Shown one piece after another: positions 22,005 through 30,225 of a stretch of 64,000 nt of DNA (position 1 is its first letter; each line of letters begins with the position of its first letter). The notes beneath the pieces were generated by a model that was not told the DNA's origin, made no database searches, and saw only the letters and a list, made by a program, of their open reading frames with translations. The translations under genes and the position numbers were made by a program. Source of the DNA: Candidatus Tokpelaia sp. (GTDB taxonomy: Bacteria; Pseudomonadota; Alphaproteobacteria; Rhizobiales; Rhizobiaceae); assembly GCF_008636115.1 (NCBI RefSeq), contig NZ_QLZD01000016.1:1-64000 (forward strand), written 5' to 3'.

Positions 22005-22718
22005 ATGCTTGGTAAAAACCCGGTGCGGTCTTATGATAAAGGCGATGGGCACAGCCTTTATGTGCAGGAAATTTTTTACAGCCTGCAGGGGGAGGGGCCG
22101 TTTATTGGCCGTCCTGCGGTGTTTGTGCGGCTTTCGGGCTGCAATTTGCGCTGCTTCTGGTGCGATACGGATTTTGAATCTTCGTCCTGGCGGCCGTCTC
22201 TGGCAGAATTGCTGGCGGAGATAGAGAGATTGCGGCCGTCTTTCTGCTCTTTAATTGTGCTGACTGGGGGCGAGCCGCTGCGGCAAAATATTGTGCCGCT
22301 GGTGCAAAACCTTATCGACCGTGATTTAACCGTGCAGATCGAGACTAACGGCACTTTGTGGCAGGCTCTGCCGTCCGGCCGCCAATGCGTGGTTATATGC
22401 AGCCCGAAAACGCCGAAAATCAACGCGCAAATGGCACAAAGAGCAGATTATTTCAAATATGTTATAACGGCCGCCGATGCCGACAGCGCCGACGGCCTGC
22501 CGATTATGTCTACCCAGATTGCCGGCCGGCCGGCCAGGCTTTATCGCCCGCCGGAGGCCAGGCCGGTTTATATTATGCCATGCGATGAAAGCGGCGGTGA
22601 CAAAAGCGGCGCCCCTTCCGGCGGCGCCTTGCGCAATTTGCCGCCAGTGGTAGAGGCGGCGCTGAAATTCGGCTATTGCGCCGGGGTGCAGTTGCATAAA
22701 CTTGGCAAAATAAGATAA
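22005..22718 (+). CDS. queE: 7-carboxy-7-deazaguanine synthase
   Basis: A 237-aa radical-SAM enzyme that turns 6-carboxytetrahydropterin into 7-carboxy-7-deazaguanine, the ring-forming step of queuosine synthesis. The N-terminal YSLQGEGPFIGRPAVFVRLSGCN is typical, and the cluster cysteines are Cys46, Cys50 and Cys53 (CNLRCFWC). LTGGEPL and IETNG are further motifs. AGGA before 22005 and a TATAAT at 21974-21979 suggest a promoter and short leader directly upstream; the longer frame from 21495 is read through noncoding or antisense DNA. It converges on queD, whose product makes its substrate. Confidence 0.95.
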   Translation: MLGKNPVRSYDKGDGHSLYVQEIFYSLQGEGPFIGRPAVFVRLSGCNLRCFWCDTDFESSSWRPSLAELLAEIERLRPSFCSLIVLTGGEPLRQNIVPLVQNLIDRDLTVQIETNGTLWQALPSGRQCVVICSPKTPKINAQMAQRADYFKYVITAADADSADGLPIMSTQIAGRPARLYRPPEARPVYIMPCDESGGDKSGAPSGGALRNLPPVVEAALKFGYCAGVQLHKLGKIR

Positions 22719-22850
22719 AAACGGGAGAAACAGTTAATAGTGTTGCAGATTATGCCGCAATGCGCACAGGCAGGCAAAGGCAGGCCTCTGCCGCCGGCGC
22801 GGTGCGCCTCTTTGCCCGGCATAGGGCAGGTTTTTTGCCATATACGCAAA

Positions 22851-23366
22851 TTATTTGCCGGCAAACAGATTTTCGGCCGTAAACAAGGCACCATTGCCGC
22901 CATGCTCGCGCACGGCCACGCTTTCTACCCGCACTCTTGCTGCACTTATATGCTGCACCAGCCTATCGCAATTCTGCCAGATATAATAAGCAAAAGCCTC
23001 GCAGCCGACATGCGGCAGAATATTTATTTCACACAGGCCGTCTTGCGCCATAAGGCGGAAGGCAGGGCCGGCAGGGTCATCTGCCGCCAGCAGGATTTTA
23101 TGGTCAAAATTTTGCCGCAGCCAGGCCTTTATCGGCTTCAACCCGCCAAAATCCATCACCCAGCCGTGTTTATCCAGATTTTCGGCAATAAAAGTGAGGG
23201 TGACGCTCAGGGCATAGCCGTGGAGAAAACGGCAATGAGAATGTTCGGCGCGCCATTGGCGGAAACAGCAGGAAAACCCTGCTTCATGCCCGTAAGTTTT
23301 ATCAGAGCGGAAAAGCTTTGCGGCGGGCAGGCTCTCCCCCGGCGGCAATAAGGTTGCATCTGGCAT
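22851..23366 (-). CDS. queD: 6-carboxytetrahydropterin synthase (QueD family)
   Basis: A 171-aa member of the 6-pyruvoyl-tetrahydropterin synthase fold. It would convert dihydroneopterin triphosphate to 6-carboxytetrahydropterin in queuosine synthesis. HSHCRFLHGYAL provides the catalytic Cys and two of the zinc-ligand histidines, with the remaining His in the N-terminal TYGHEAGFSCCF. WVMDFGGLKPIKAWL, FDHKILL and the C-terminal REHGG (Glu) are further hallmarks. It is longer than the usual 120-140 aa because of an N-terminal extension and an insert around 90-115. It is convergent with queE; queC is not in the window. Confidence 0.9.
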   Translation of the reverse strand: MPDATLLPPGESLPAAKLFRSDKTYGHEAGFSCCFRQWRAEHSHCRFLHGYALSVTLTFIAENLDKHGWVMDFGGLKPIKAWLRQNFDHKILLAADDPAGPAFRLMAQDGLCEINILPHVGCEAFAYYIWQNCDRLVQHISAARVRVESVAVREHGGNGALFTAENLFAGK

Positions 23367-23500
23367 GATTTCCCCTGTTATTTGATTGGCATAAATCCCC
23401 TGGCTGCGCGGTTAAAGCGGCAGGCAGCCTCCGTTTTTAGCGCGCTTTTCGGCAAAAAACCAACAGGATTTTGTTTTTTGCTGCGATTTGTCGCAGCGGC

Positions 23501-23518
23501 TGGGCAAAAAAATATTTT
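23501..23518 (+). promoter_or_regulatory. 18-base AT-rich motif upstream of the fumarate reductase
   Basis: The 18 bases TGGGCAAAAAAATATTTT recur exactly at 32986-33003, upstream of arginase. Here they extend into an imperfect palindrome (GGCAAAA to TTTTGCC) and are followed by a second GGCAAAAATATATTA. They lie 65 bases before the start codon, as an operator or upstream promoter element would. Confidence 0.4.
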
Positions 23519-23582
23519 GCCTGGCGGCAAAAATATATTAGCGTGGCAAAGCTTCTGAGACTCTGGAAAGGAATGCGGCCCG

Positions 23583-26519
23583 ATGAAGCTAGGGCTGCGA
23601 AAAATTATGACCGGTAATCCTTTATTACAAGCCTTTCGTTTCCCCTGCGGAATTGAGCTGAAAAATCGCCTGATTATGGCGCCGATGACGACCTGCTCAG
23701 GTTTTTATGACGGCACAGTCAGCAATGAGCTGGTGGAATATTATCGCGCTCGCGCCGGCTCTCTTGGCGCGATTATTGTGGAATCCTGCTTTATCGACAA
23801 TAGCGGCCCGGCTTTTCCCGGCGCTATCGGGGTGGATAGTGACAGCAAAATAAGCGGCCTGGCGCGGCTGGCGGCAGCGATCAAGGATAAAGGCTCCAGA
23901 GCCATATTGCAGATTTATCATGGCGGCCGCATGGTCAGCCCGGCTTTGATAGGCGGGCGGTCACCGGTGGCGCCCTCGGCCATTGCCGCCCCGCGTGAAG
24001 GGGCGCCCGTGCCCGTTGCCCTGACAGAAGCCCAGGTGGAAGAAATGATCGCCAAATTCGGCGATGCGGTGCGCCGCGCCGTTAAAGCGGGTTTTGACGG
24101 AGTGGAGCTGCATGGTGCCAATACTTATCTGATACAGCAATTTTATTCTCCCAATTCCAACAGGCGCAGTGATAAATGGGGCGGCAACCGGGAAAAGCGG
24201 GCGGCTTTTCCGCTGGCTGTGCTGGATATTGCGACTGAGGCGGCGCAATCTTTTGCCGATGAAAATTTTATTATCGGCTATCGTTTTTCGCCCGAAGAAA
24301 TTGAGGAACCGGGCATTCGCTTTGCCGACAGCCTGTATTTACTGGAAGAAATGGCTGGGCATGGGCTGGATTATGTTCATTTTTCCATGGGACATATTTT
24401 GCGTCCTTCTCTCGTTGACAGGCAGGATAAAACACCGCTTATCCGCAAATTTATCAAGGAACGCGGCGCGCATCTGGCTAAAATCCCTGTTATCGGTGTT
24501 GGTGGAGTGGTGAACAGGCAAGATGCGGAAGCAGCGCTGGCCAATGGCTATGATCTGGTGGCGGTCGGCAAGGCCTGTATTGCTTATCCCGATTGGGCAG
24601 ATATTATCAGCGCGCAGGATTTGGCGGGCGATAAAGCGGCAGCAGAGACGGCGCCGGTGTCGACGCCGGGGAAAGCTGGCGAGAATAGAGCTGCGACTGC
24701 GGTTGAAGCCGGCGGGGAGGCTGCCGATCTGGCTGGTTTGCTGCCGGCAGAGCCGGCAGCGCTGGAACTTTATATTGACAGCACAAAGCGGGAGGAATTG
24801 CTGATTCCCGAGCCGTTATGGCGTTTTTCGCTGGTGGAAGCGATGATACGCGATATGAGTGTGGAGAATGCGAAATTTCACGCCGGCACATATCAGGAAG
24901 ATTTGTCCGATGACGGCCTGCGCATTGTAATGAATGTGACTTTGGAGACAGATCGTATCAAAGATATTACGCTGGCTGCCGGCACGGATATTGATGAAGA
25001 ATTTACTGCCTGTTTCAATCTTGTGCGCGGCCGTATTCTGGCGGCCAACAGCCCGCATATTGATGCGGTAGCCGGCGCTACGGCGCAGAGTGAAGCAGTG
25101 AAACAGGCTGTTTCCAAAGCCTTGATGAAATCCAGCCGCGAAGCTTTGAGCGAGAGCGGCGGCGAGGTAGTGCTGCAGCGTTATGATGTGGTGATTATCG
25201 GCGCCGGCGGTGCCGGGCTGGCGGCGGCGATAGAGGCAAAGGATAATGGCGCAAAAGTGCTGATTGTTGAAAAAATGCCGGTTGTCGGCGGCAATACAAT
25301 CAAGGCTTCGGCCGGTATGAATGCGGCGGAAACACATTTTCAGAAAGCGAAAGGCATTATTGATCATAAGGCGCTGTTTTTTCAGGAAACAATGCGGGGC
25401 GGCCATCATAAGAACAATCCTTCGCTTTTGTGGTATTTTGTTGAGCATGCGCCCGAGGCTGTAGCCTGGCTGGAGAAACACGGCATCAGCCTGAGCGATA
25501 TTACCACGACCGGCGGTATGAGTGTTGACCGTACCCACCGCCCGGCTGACCGTTCGGCTGTTGGCGGCTATTTGATTAGCGGCCTGCTTAAAAATGTGCA
25601 TCAGCGCCATATTGATATTATGACAAATACTGCTGCCAGCGAAATTTTGCGCGAAAACGGCAAAGTAGCGGGGGTGCGCCTGCGTGATAGTGAGGGTGAG
25701 GAGCAGATTATTCTGACCAAAGGCGTTATTGTCGCCACTGGCGGTTTTAGCGCCAATAGCCGCATGGTAGAAAAATATCGGCCGGAGCTGAAAGGCTTTG
25801 TCACCACTAATCATGCCGGGGCGACCGGTGACGGTATCAAATTATTGGAGCGGCTGGGCGCTGATGTGGTGGATATGAAGGAAATCCAGATTCACCCGAC
25901 TGTCGAGCAAAGCAGTTCTTATCTCATTTCTGAAGCTGTCCGCGGCGGCGGCGCTATTCTGGTGTCGCAGGCGGGCAAGCGTTTTGTCAATGAAATGGAA
26001 ACGCGCGATAAAGTATCCGGCGCGATTATCGATTTGCCTGAGCATTATGCCTATATTATTTTTGACGAGCAGATAAGGCGCGAAAATAAGGCAGTTGAGC
26101 AATATATTGCCCGTAATCTGGTGATAGAGGCGGCAATAATAGTGGATTTGGCCGCCAGGCTGGAGATGAATGCCGATAATCTGGAAAAGAGCCTGCGCAA
26201 TTATAATGCGGCAGTGGCAGCGGGTGAGGACAAGGAATTCGGCCGTATTACTGCCTTGCGTCAGCCGATTGATAAAGCGCCGTTTTATGCTGTTCGCATT
26301 GCTCCGGGCATACATCATACTATGGGTGGGGTGAAGATTGATCCGGATAGCGCTGTTCTGGATAAAGAGGGTGATGTGATTGAAGGTGTCTGGGCAGCGG
26401 GCGAAGTGGCCGGCGGTGTGCATGGCGGTAATCGTATCGGCGGCAATGCCGTGGCTGATATTATTATTTTCGGCATAACGGCAGGGCGGCAGGCTGCGGC
26501 GCATAAGTTCAAGCGCTGA
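23583..26519 (+). CDS. Soluble NADH:fumarate reductase-like flavoprotein (OYE + FMN-bind + FAD domains)
   Basis: A 978-aa three-domain flavoprotein. Residues ~12-350 are an Old Yellow Enzyme-like NADH:flavin oxidoreductase barrel (LKNRLIMAPMTT, DGVELHGANTYL, YRFSPEE). Residues ~430-515 are an FMN-bind domain whose DAVAGATAQS motif carries Thr500, the expected site of covalent FMN. Residues ~533-975 are a fumarate-reductase FAD domain (VVIIGAGGAGLAAAIEA; RFVNEMETR; IHHTMGGVKI; NRIGGNAVAD), keeping the Arg and His residues used for fumarate reduction. The layout matches the cytoplasmic NADH:fumarate oxidoreductase of Klebsiella pneumoniae. No signal peptide is seen. The ApbE-type transferase downstream would attach the FMN. 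Another enoate-type acceptor (for example acrylate or urocanate) cannot be excluded. Confidence 0.88.
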   Translation: MKLGLRKIMTGNPLLQAFRFPCGIELKNRLIMAPMTTCSGFYDGTVSNELVEYYRARAGSLGAIIVESCFIDNSGPAFPGAIGVDSDSKISGLARLAAAIKDKGSRAILQIYHGGRMVSPALIGGRSPVAPSAIAAPREGAPVPVALTEAQVEEMIAKFGDAVRRAVKAGFDGVELHGANTYLIQQFYSPNSNRRSDKWGGNREKRAAFPLAVLDIATEAAQSFADENFIIGYRFSPEEIEEPGIRFADSLYLLEEMAGHGLDYVHFSMGHILRPSLVDRQDKTPLIRKFIKERGAHLAKIPVIGVGGVVNRQDAEAALANGYDLVAVGKACIAYPDWADIISAQDLAGDKAAAETAPVSTPGKAGENRAATAVEAGGEAADLAGLLPAEPAALELYIDSTKREELLIPEPLWRFSLVEAMIRDMSVENAKFHAGTYQEDLSDDGLRIVMNVTLETDRIKDITLAAGTDIDEEFTACFNLVRGRILAANSPHIDAVAGATAQSEAVKQAVSKALMKSSREALSESGGEVVLQRYDVVIIGAGGAGLAAAIEAKDNGAKVLIVEKMPVVGGNTIKASAGMNAAETHFQKAKGIIDHKALFFQETMRGGHHKNNPSLLWYFVEHAPEAVAWLEKHGISLSDITTTGGMSVDRTHRPADRSAVGGYLISGLLKNVHQRHIDIMTNTAASEILRENGKVAGVRLRDSEGEEQIILTKGVIVATGGFSANSRMVEKYRPELKGFVTTNHAGATGDGIKLLERLGADVVDMKEIQIHPTVEQSSSYLISEAVRGGGAILVSQAGKRFVNEMETRDKVSGAIIDLPEHYAYIIFDEQIRRENKAVEQYIARNLVIEAAIIVDLAARLEMNADNLEKSLRNYNAAVAAGEDKEFGRITALRQPIDKAPFYAVRIAPGIHHTMGGVKIDPDSAVLDKEGDVIEGVWAAGEVAGGVHGGNRIGGNAVADIIIFGITAGRQAAAHKFKR

Positions 26520-26591
26520 GGCAGCCGCCGGCTGTGCCGGCGGGGTGTTGGCTGCGCTGTATGTTGAGCGGGCGCGGCCGCTGTCTGCGGC
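26407..26591. repeat. 185-bp duplication, first copy (3' end of fumarate reductase and flank)
   Basis: Matches 27001-27185 at a constant offset of 594 bases. About 113 bases are coding, the rest is 3' flank. Confidence 0.92.
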
Positions 26592-27000
26592 CAAGCGTGA
26601 GGAAAGCGGATTACGGCCGGCCTTGCTCGGCGTCTTGTCCATGCGGCCGGCCGGAGCAAAGGCCTTTGTTACTAACGCGCAGCAAGGGGAGTATAGCGCC
26701 GGCTAGCGCCCGGCGGGGCGCGGGCTGCGCTGATCCTGCAAGCTGGGCGCCGACGAGGTTTGGCAGGGTGTGGCTGTATGTTGAGCGGGCGCTGCTGCTG
26801 TTTGCGCCTGTTTTGTCGCCGCGCCTGTGGAGCAGGCGTAAAAGTAACGTTTGCGGGAGCGGTTAACAACCCGCCAAGACGGTATAAAGCATTGGCAGCT
26901 TAAGCGCCCGGCCGGACAAAGGCGGCTTTTATACGATAAATGGAGGTATATGGCGAAGAAATTCTGCCAAATGTTTTGTGCCCGGGGAAGCGCAAGAGAG
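26592..27000. other. Spacer between the duplicated ends
   Basis: About 400 bases with no convincing gene. The phrase TGTATGTTGAGCGGGCG occurs here near 26771 as well as in both duplicated flanks, so part of the spacer is a third, degenerate copy of the region before apbE. A 40-codon frame at 26950-27072 starts after GGAGG but runs out of frame into the second gene end. Confidence 0.5.
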
Positions 27001-27113
27001 TGGCGGGCGGTGTGCATGGCGGTAATCGTATTGGCGGCAATGCCGTGGCTGATATTATTATCTTCGGCATAACTGCCGGGCGGCAGGCCGCGGCGCATAA
27101 GTTCAAGCGCTGA
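27001..27113 (+). pseudogene. Remnant 3' end of a second fumarate reductase gene
   Basis: The last 37 codons and stop of a paralogue of the gene at 23583, with no upstream part. Compared with the intact copy there are six base differences, all at third codon positions and all silent (Ala, Ile, Ile, Thr, Ala, Ala), while the following 72 bases of 3' flank are identical. The 5' part is lost: upstream of 27001 the sequence is unrelated. It is not translated in its original frame. Confidence 0.85.
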
Positions 27114-27237
27114 GGCAGCCGCCGGCTGTGCCGGCGGGGTGTTGGCTGCGCTGTATGTTGAGCGGGCGCGGCCGCTGTCTGCGGCTGTTCTGCCGGCCGC
27201 GCCTGATATAAGCAGAGATGGGAATGAAAGCCGGATT

Positions 27238-28596
27238 ATGTCGCCCGTGCCGTCTTATACATATCAAACCGTGTTGATGGGCAGCGATATTGTGCTGAAA
27301 TTTTATGAAAGGCAGGACATAATAGCCAGACAGGCTTTTTTGCTGATTAAAAATTGGGAAGACAGGCTGACGGTTAATCGCTGTGCCGGGAGCGGCAGCG
27401 TTTCGGAAATCGCTGCGGTTAATGCGGCGGCCGGGCAAAGGCCGGTGAAGGTCAAGCCTGAAGTTTTTGCTCTGCTGCAACAGGCGCAAAAAGTCGGGCT
27501 TTATGAGGGCAGTTGTTTTAATTTTGCCATTGGTCCGATTGTGAAAGCGTGGAATATTGGTTTTGCGCGCGCACATATTCCGCTGCCGGCTGAAATAGCA
27601 GCTTTATTGCCCTTGAGTAATCCCCATGCTGTAATATTGAATGCCGGCGATTGCTCGGTTTTTTTGCCGCAACGCGGCATGGCACTGGATTTAGGCGCTA
27701 TTGCCAAAGGCTTTATTGCCGATTGTGTGAAGAGTTTTTTGCAAAAAAGCGGTGTAAAAGCAGCGCTTATCAATCTTGGCGGTAATATTCACAGCCTGGG
27801 TGCGCCAAAAGCGGCTTTGCCTGCCGGTGAGAGCGATAAAGGGCTGAAAAACTGGCGTGTTGGCCTGCAAAAGCCTTTTGCTTCCAGGCATAATGTGCTT
27901 GGCCTTATTCATATGGCCGGCAAATCTGTTGTGACCTCCGGTATTTATGAGCGTTATTTTATGAGCGGCGGAGATGAGCAGAAGAATAATCGCGATTATG
28001 CGGCAGCTATGGCCGCGGCAATACAGACAGGAGCAAGGCCGGATAGAGCAGAAGAAGAAAAGGCTGTTATAGAGGCAGCGGCGCGGGGGCGGGCGCGTGA
28101 GCATAGCAGCGGCGGAAGAATGGCGGAAATAGCGGTGCCGGCAGTTTTCGGGGAGCGGCAGCTCGCCGCCGCGGTAAAGCCTGCTCTTCACAGCTTGGAG
28201 AGCCTGCCTTCAGCAAAGCGGCAAAGTGACGGCAAAGCGGCTTTTTATCACCATATTTTTGACCCGTGCACTGGTTATCCACTGCATAATGATTTGATGA
28301 GCGTGACGATTATATCGGATAAATCGGTTGACGGTGAAATATGGACAAGCCTGCTTTATGGTTTTGGGCTGGAAAAGGCGCTGAAATTTTTGCGCCATAG
28401 GGCAAATTCCGGCCGCCGGCCGGATAGTGAAAAGGGTAACGAGCCTGGCTCTGTCGCTTCTTCTATTCCGCTGCCGGCAATAGAAGCGATTTTTGTAACC
28501 AAGGATAAGCGTATTATTATTCCGAAAGCGGAATCCTTCCGCTTTGAATTATTGGATAAAAGCTATCAATTAATAGAGGGCGATACCGCGGCTTGA
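27238..28596 (+). CDS. apbE: FAD:protein FMN transferase (ApbE family)
   Basis: A 452-aa protein of the ApbE family, which transfers FMN from FAD to a Thr or Ser of a target flavoprotein, here most likely Thr500 of the neighbouring fumarate reductase. VLMGSDIVLKFYE opens the domain; ALDLGAIAKGFIAD, ALINLGGNIHSLG and IFDPCTGYP are the flavin- and Mg-binding motifs. About 85 extra residues, low-complexity and charged, sit between TSGIYERYF and the FDPCTGYP motif, making the protein longer than the usual 320-350. There is no lipobox or obvious signal peptide, fitting a cytoplasmic target. The frame is open to 27139, but that stretch is duplicated gene flank; the ATG at 27238 has only a weak ribosome site. 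Confidence 0.88.
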   Translation: MSPVPSYTYQTVLMGSDIVLKFYERQDIIARQAFLLIKNWEDRLTVNRCAGSGSVSEIAAVNAAAGQRPVKVKPEVFALLQQAQKVGLYEGSCFNFAIGPIVKAWNIGFARAHIPLPAEIAALLPLSNPHAVILNAGDCSVFLPQRGMALDLGAIAKGFIADCVKSFLQKSGVKAALINLGGNIHSLGAPKAALPAGESDKGLKNWRVGLQKPFASRHNVLGLIHMAGKSVVTSGIYERYFMSGGDEQKNNRDYAAAMAAAIQTGARPDRAEEEKAVIEAAARGRAREHSSGGRMAEIAVPAVFGERQLAAAVKPALHSLESLPSAKRQSDGKAAFYHHIFDPCTGYPLHNDLMSVTIISDKSVDGEIWTSLLYGFGLEKALKFLRHRANSGRRPDSEKGNEPGSVASSIPLPAIEAIFVTKDKRIIIPKAESFRFELLDKSYQLIEGDTAA

Positions 28597-28743
28597 TGCA
28601 GCCGCTTAGCTGTACTTGGTGTAGATACTTTTTTATGGATAGCTTTCTCTATAAAATAGAAGTAAATCTTCTCATAAGAAAGATTCTGTTGATATATAAA
28701 TAATAGCAGATCTATTTTTGCCAACTGTTTATATAGGGCTTCA

Positions 28744-30225
28744 ATGCTTCGACGGCTTTATGTTACCAATAAAATGCGTAGAGAAGTCACCCAGCCTATT
28801 GCTCCTGATCGTAAGCTTAAGTTCAGCCAATTTATGACACCGGGGAATATAGCTTCTTTTATGGCTTCTTTGTTTCCGCCGAGTGTGTTACCAAAGTGCT
28901 GTCTCTTAGACGCAGGAGCAGGTTTTGGTGCTTTATCATGTGCGTTTCTCGATCGTTGGATTAATGGTGGGTTCCAATTTAATTCTGTAGCTATAACAGC
29001 CTACGAGATTGATCGTGAGATTGGTCATTACTTAAAACAGCATTTATATGCTTATGATAATGTCAGCACCGATATTAGATTAGAAGATTATATCGAATCG
29101 GCCACAAACAAAAATATTAAACTTCAAAAATATACGCATGTAATACTCAATCCACCATATAAGAAGATTAGCTCAAATTCGTCACAGCGGGCCGCTTTAC
29201 GCCGTGTCGGGATTGAGGTTGTAAATTTGTATTCAGCTTTTGTCGCTTTAGCCGTGACAGAGACTGCGCTGAATGGGCAGATTGTAGCGATTATTCCGCG
29301 AAGTTTTTGTAATGGACCATATTATCGCCCATTTAGAAAGTTTATTTTGGATCGAACTGTTATTAGGCATATTCATTTATTTGAATCGAGAGATAAAATC
29401 TTTGAAGATGATAAGGTTTTGCAAGAAAATATTGTTATTCGCTTAGAGCGCTGTGAACAGAAAAAGCAAGAAAAGGTGTTAATTTCTAATTCGTTGGATG
29501 GTAATCTGACAGATATGGTTACCCGTGAGTGCCCTGTTGAACAGATCATATTTCCTGATGATATAGAGCAGTTTATCCGTATTCCTAGCGTAAAAGGAGA
29601 GAGCATTACAGAACTGCCTGAAGCTGCGCGCTATTCTTTGACAGATATTGGCATCAGGGTATCAACCGGGCCTGTTGTAGATTTTCGCTTAAAAGAGCAG
29701 CTTTGTGCTATGCCTGAAACAGGCACTGTTCCCTTGATTTATCCATCTCATTTAGGGAATATATCGGAAATACGATGGCCTAATCACAGAGCAAGAAAGC
29801 CGAACGCGATAATATTAAATAATGATACTAGGAAATGGCTTTATCCTAACGGTTTCTACTGTGCGGTTCGCAGATTTTCGCCGAAAGAAGAAAAGCGGCG
29901 AATTATCGCGAGTGTGATTAATCCTGAAATATTCGCTGGATACCCAATGCTTGGATTTGAAAACCATTTAAATATATTCCATGCTGATAAATGCGGATTA
30001 CCTCGTGAGTTGGCTTATGGATTGGCTATATTTCTTAACACAACGGCAATAGATAGGCATTTTAGGGAATTTAACGGCCATACTCAAGTTAACGTTACTG
30101 ATCTTAAGGCCATAAACTACCCTAGTCGCAAAATTCTTATGCAGATCGGTGCGTGGGCTATTGAAAAAGGGACGCTCACGCAGGAGCAAATTGATACTAA
30201 GGTAGGATTCAAATTTCATGAATGA
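28744..30225 (+). CDS. Adenine-specific DNA methyltransferase of a PstI-like system
   Basis: A 493-aa N6-adenine methyltransferase. Motif I for S-adenosylmethionine is LDAGAGFGALSCAF and the catalytic motif IV is NPPY starting at Asn136. The C-terminal part (IRVSTGPVVDFRLKEQL, GFENHLNIFHADKCGL) fits the target-recognition half of Eco57I/PstI-type enzymes. It overlaps the endonuclease gene by eight bases. Both genes are visibly more AT-rich than the flanking DNA, with a leader (28597-28743) of the same character, as expected of acquired DNA. It protects the host against the partner nuclease. By homology the target would be CTGCAG, but this is not shown by the sequence. Confidence 0.9.
   Translation: MLRRLYVTNKMRREVTQPIAPDRKLKFSQFMTPGNIASFMASLFPPSVLPKCCLLDAGAGFGALSCAFLDRWINGGFQFNSVAITAYEIDREIGHYLKQHLYAYDNVSTDIRLEDYIESATNKNIKLQKYTHVILNPPYKKISSNSSQRAALRRVGIEVVNLYSAFVALAVTETALNGQIVAIIPRSFCNGPYYRPFRKFILDRTVIRHIHLFESRDKIFEDDKVLQENIVIRLERCEQKKQEKVLISNSLDGNLTDMVTRECPVEQIIFPDDIEQFIRIPSVKGESITELPEAARYSLTDIGIRVSTGPVVDFRLKEQLCAMPETGTVPLIYPSHLGNISEIRWPNHRARKPNAIILNNDTRKWLYPNGFYCAVRRFSPKEEKRRIIASVINPEIFAGYPMLGFENHLNIFHADKCGLPRELAYGLAIFLNTTAIDRHFREFNGHTQVNVTDLKAINYPSRKILMQIGAWAIEKGTLTQEQIDTKVGFKFHE

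Noticed and set aside
24816-25814. 332-codon open frame on the minus strand opposite the fumarate reductase gene
   Set aside because: It is rich in His, Asn and Phe as expected for the complement of coding DNA, has no domain and no ribosome site, and lies fully within a well-supported gene.
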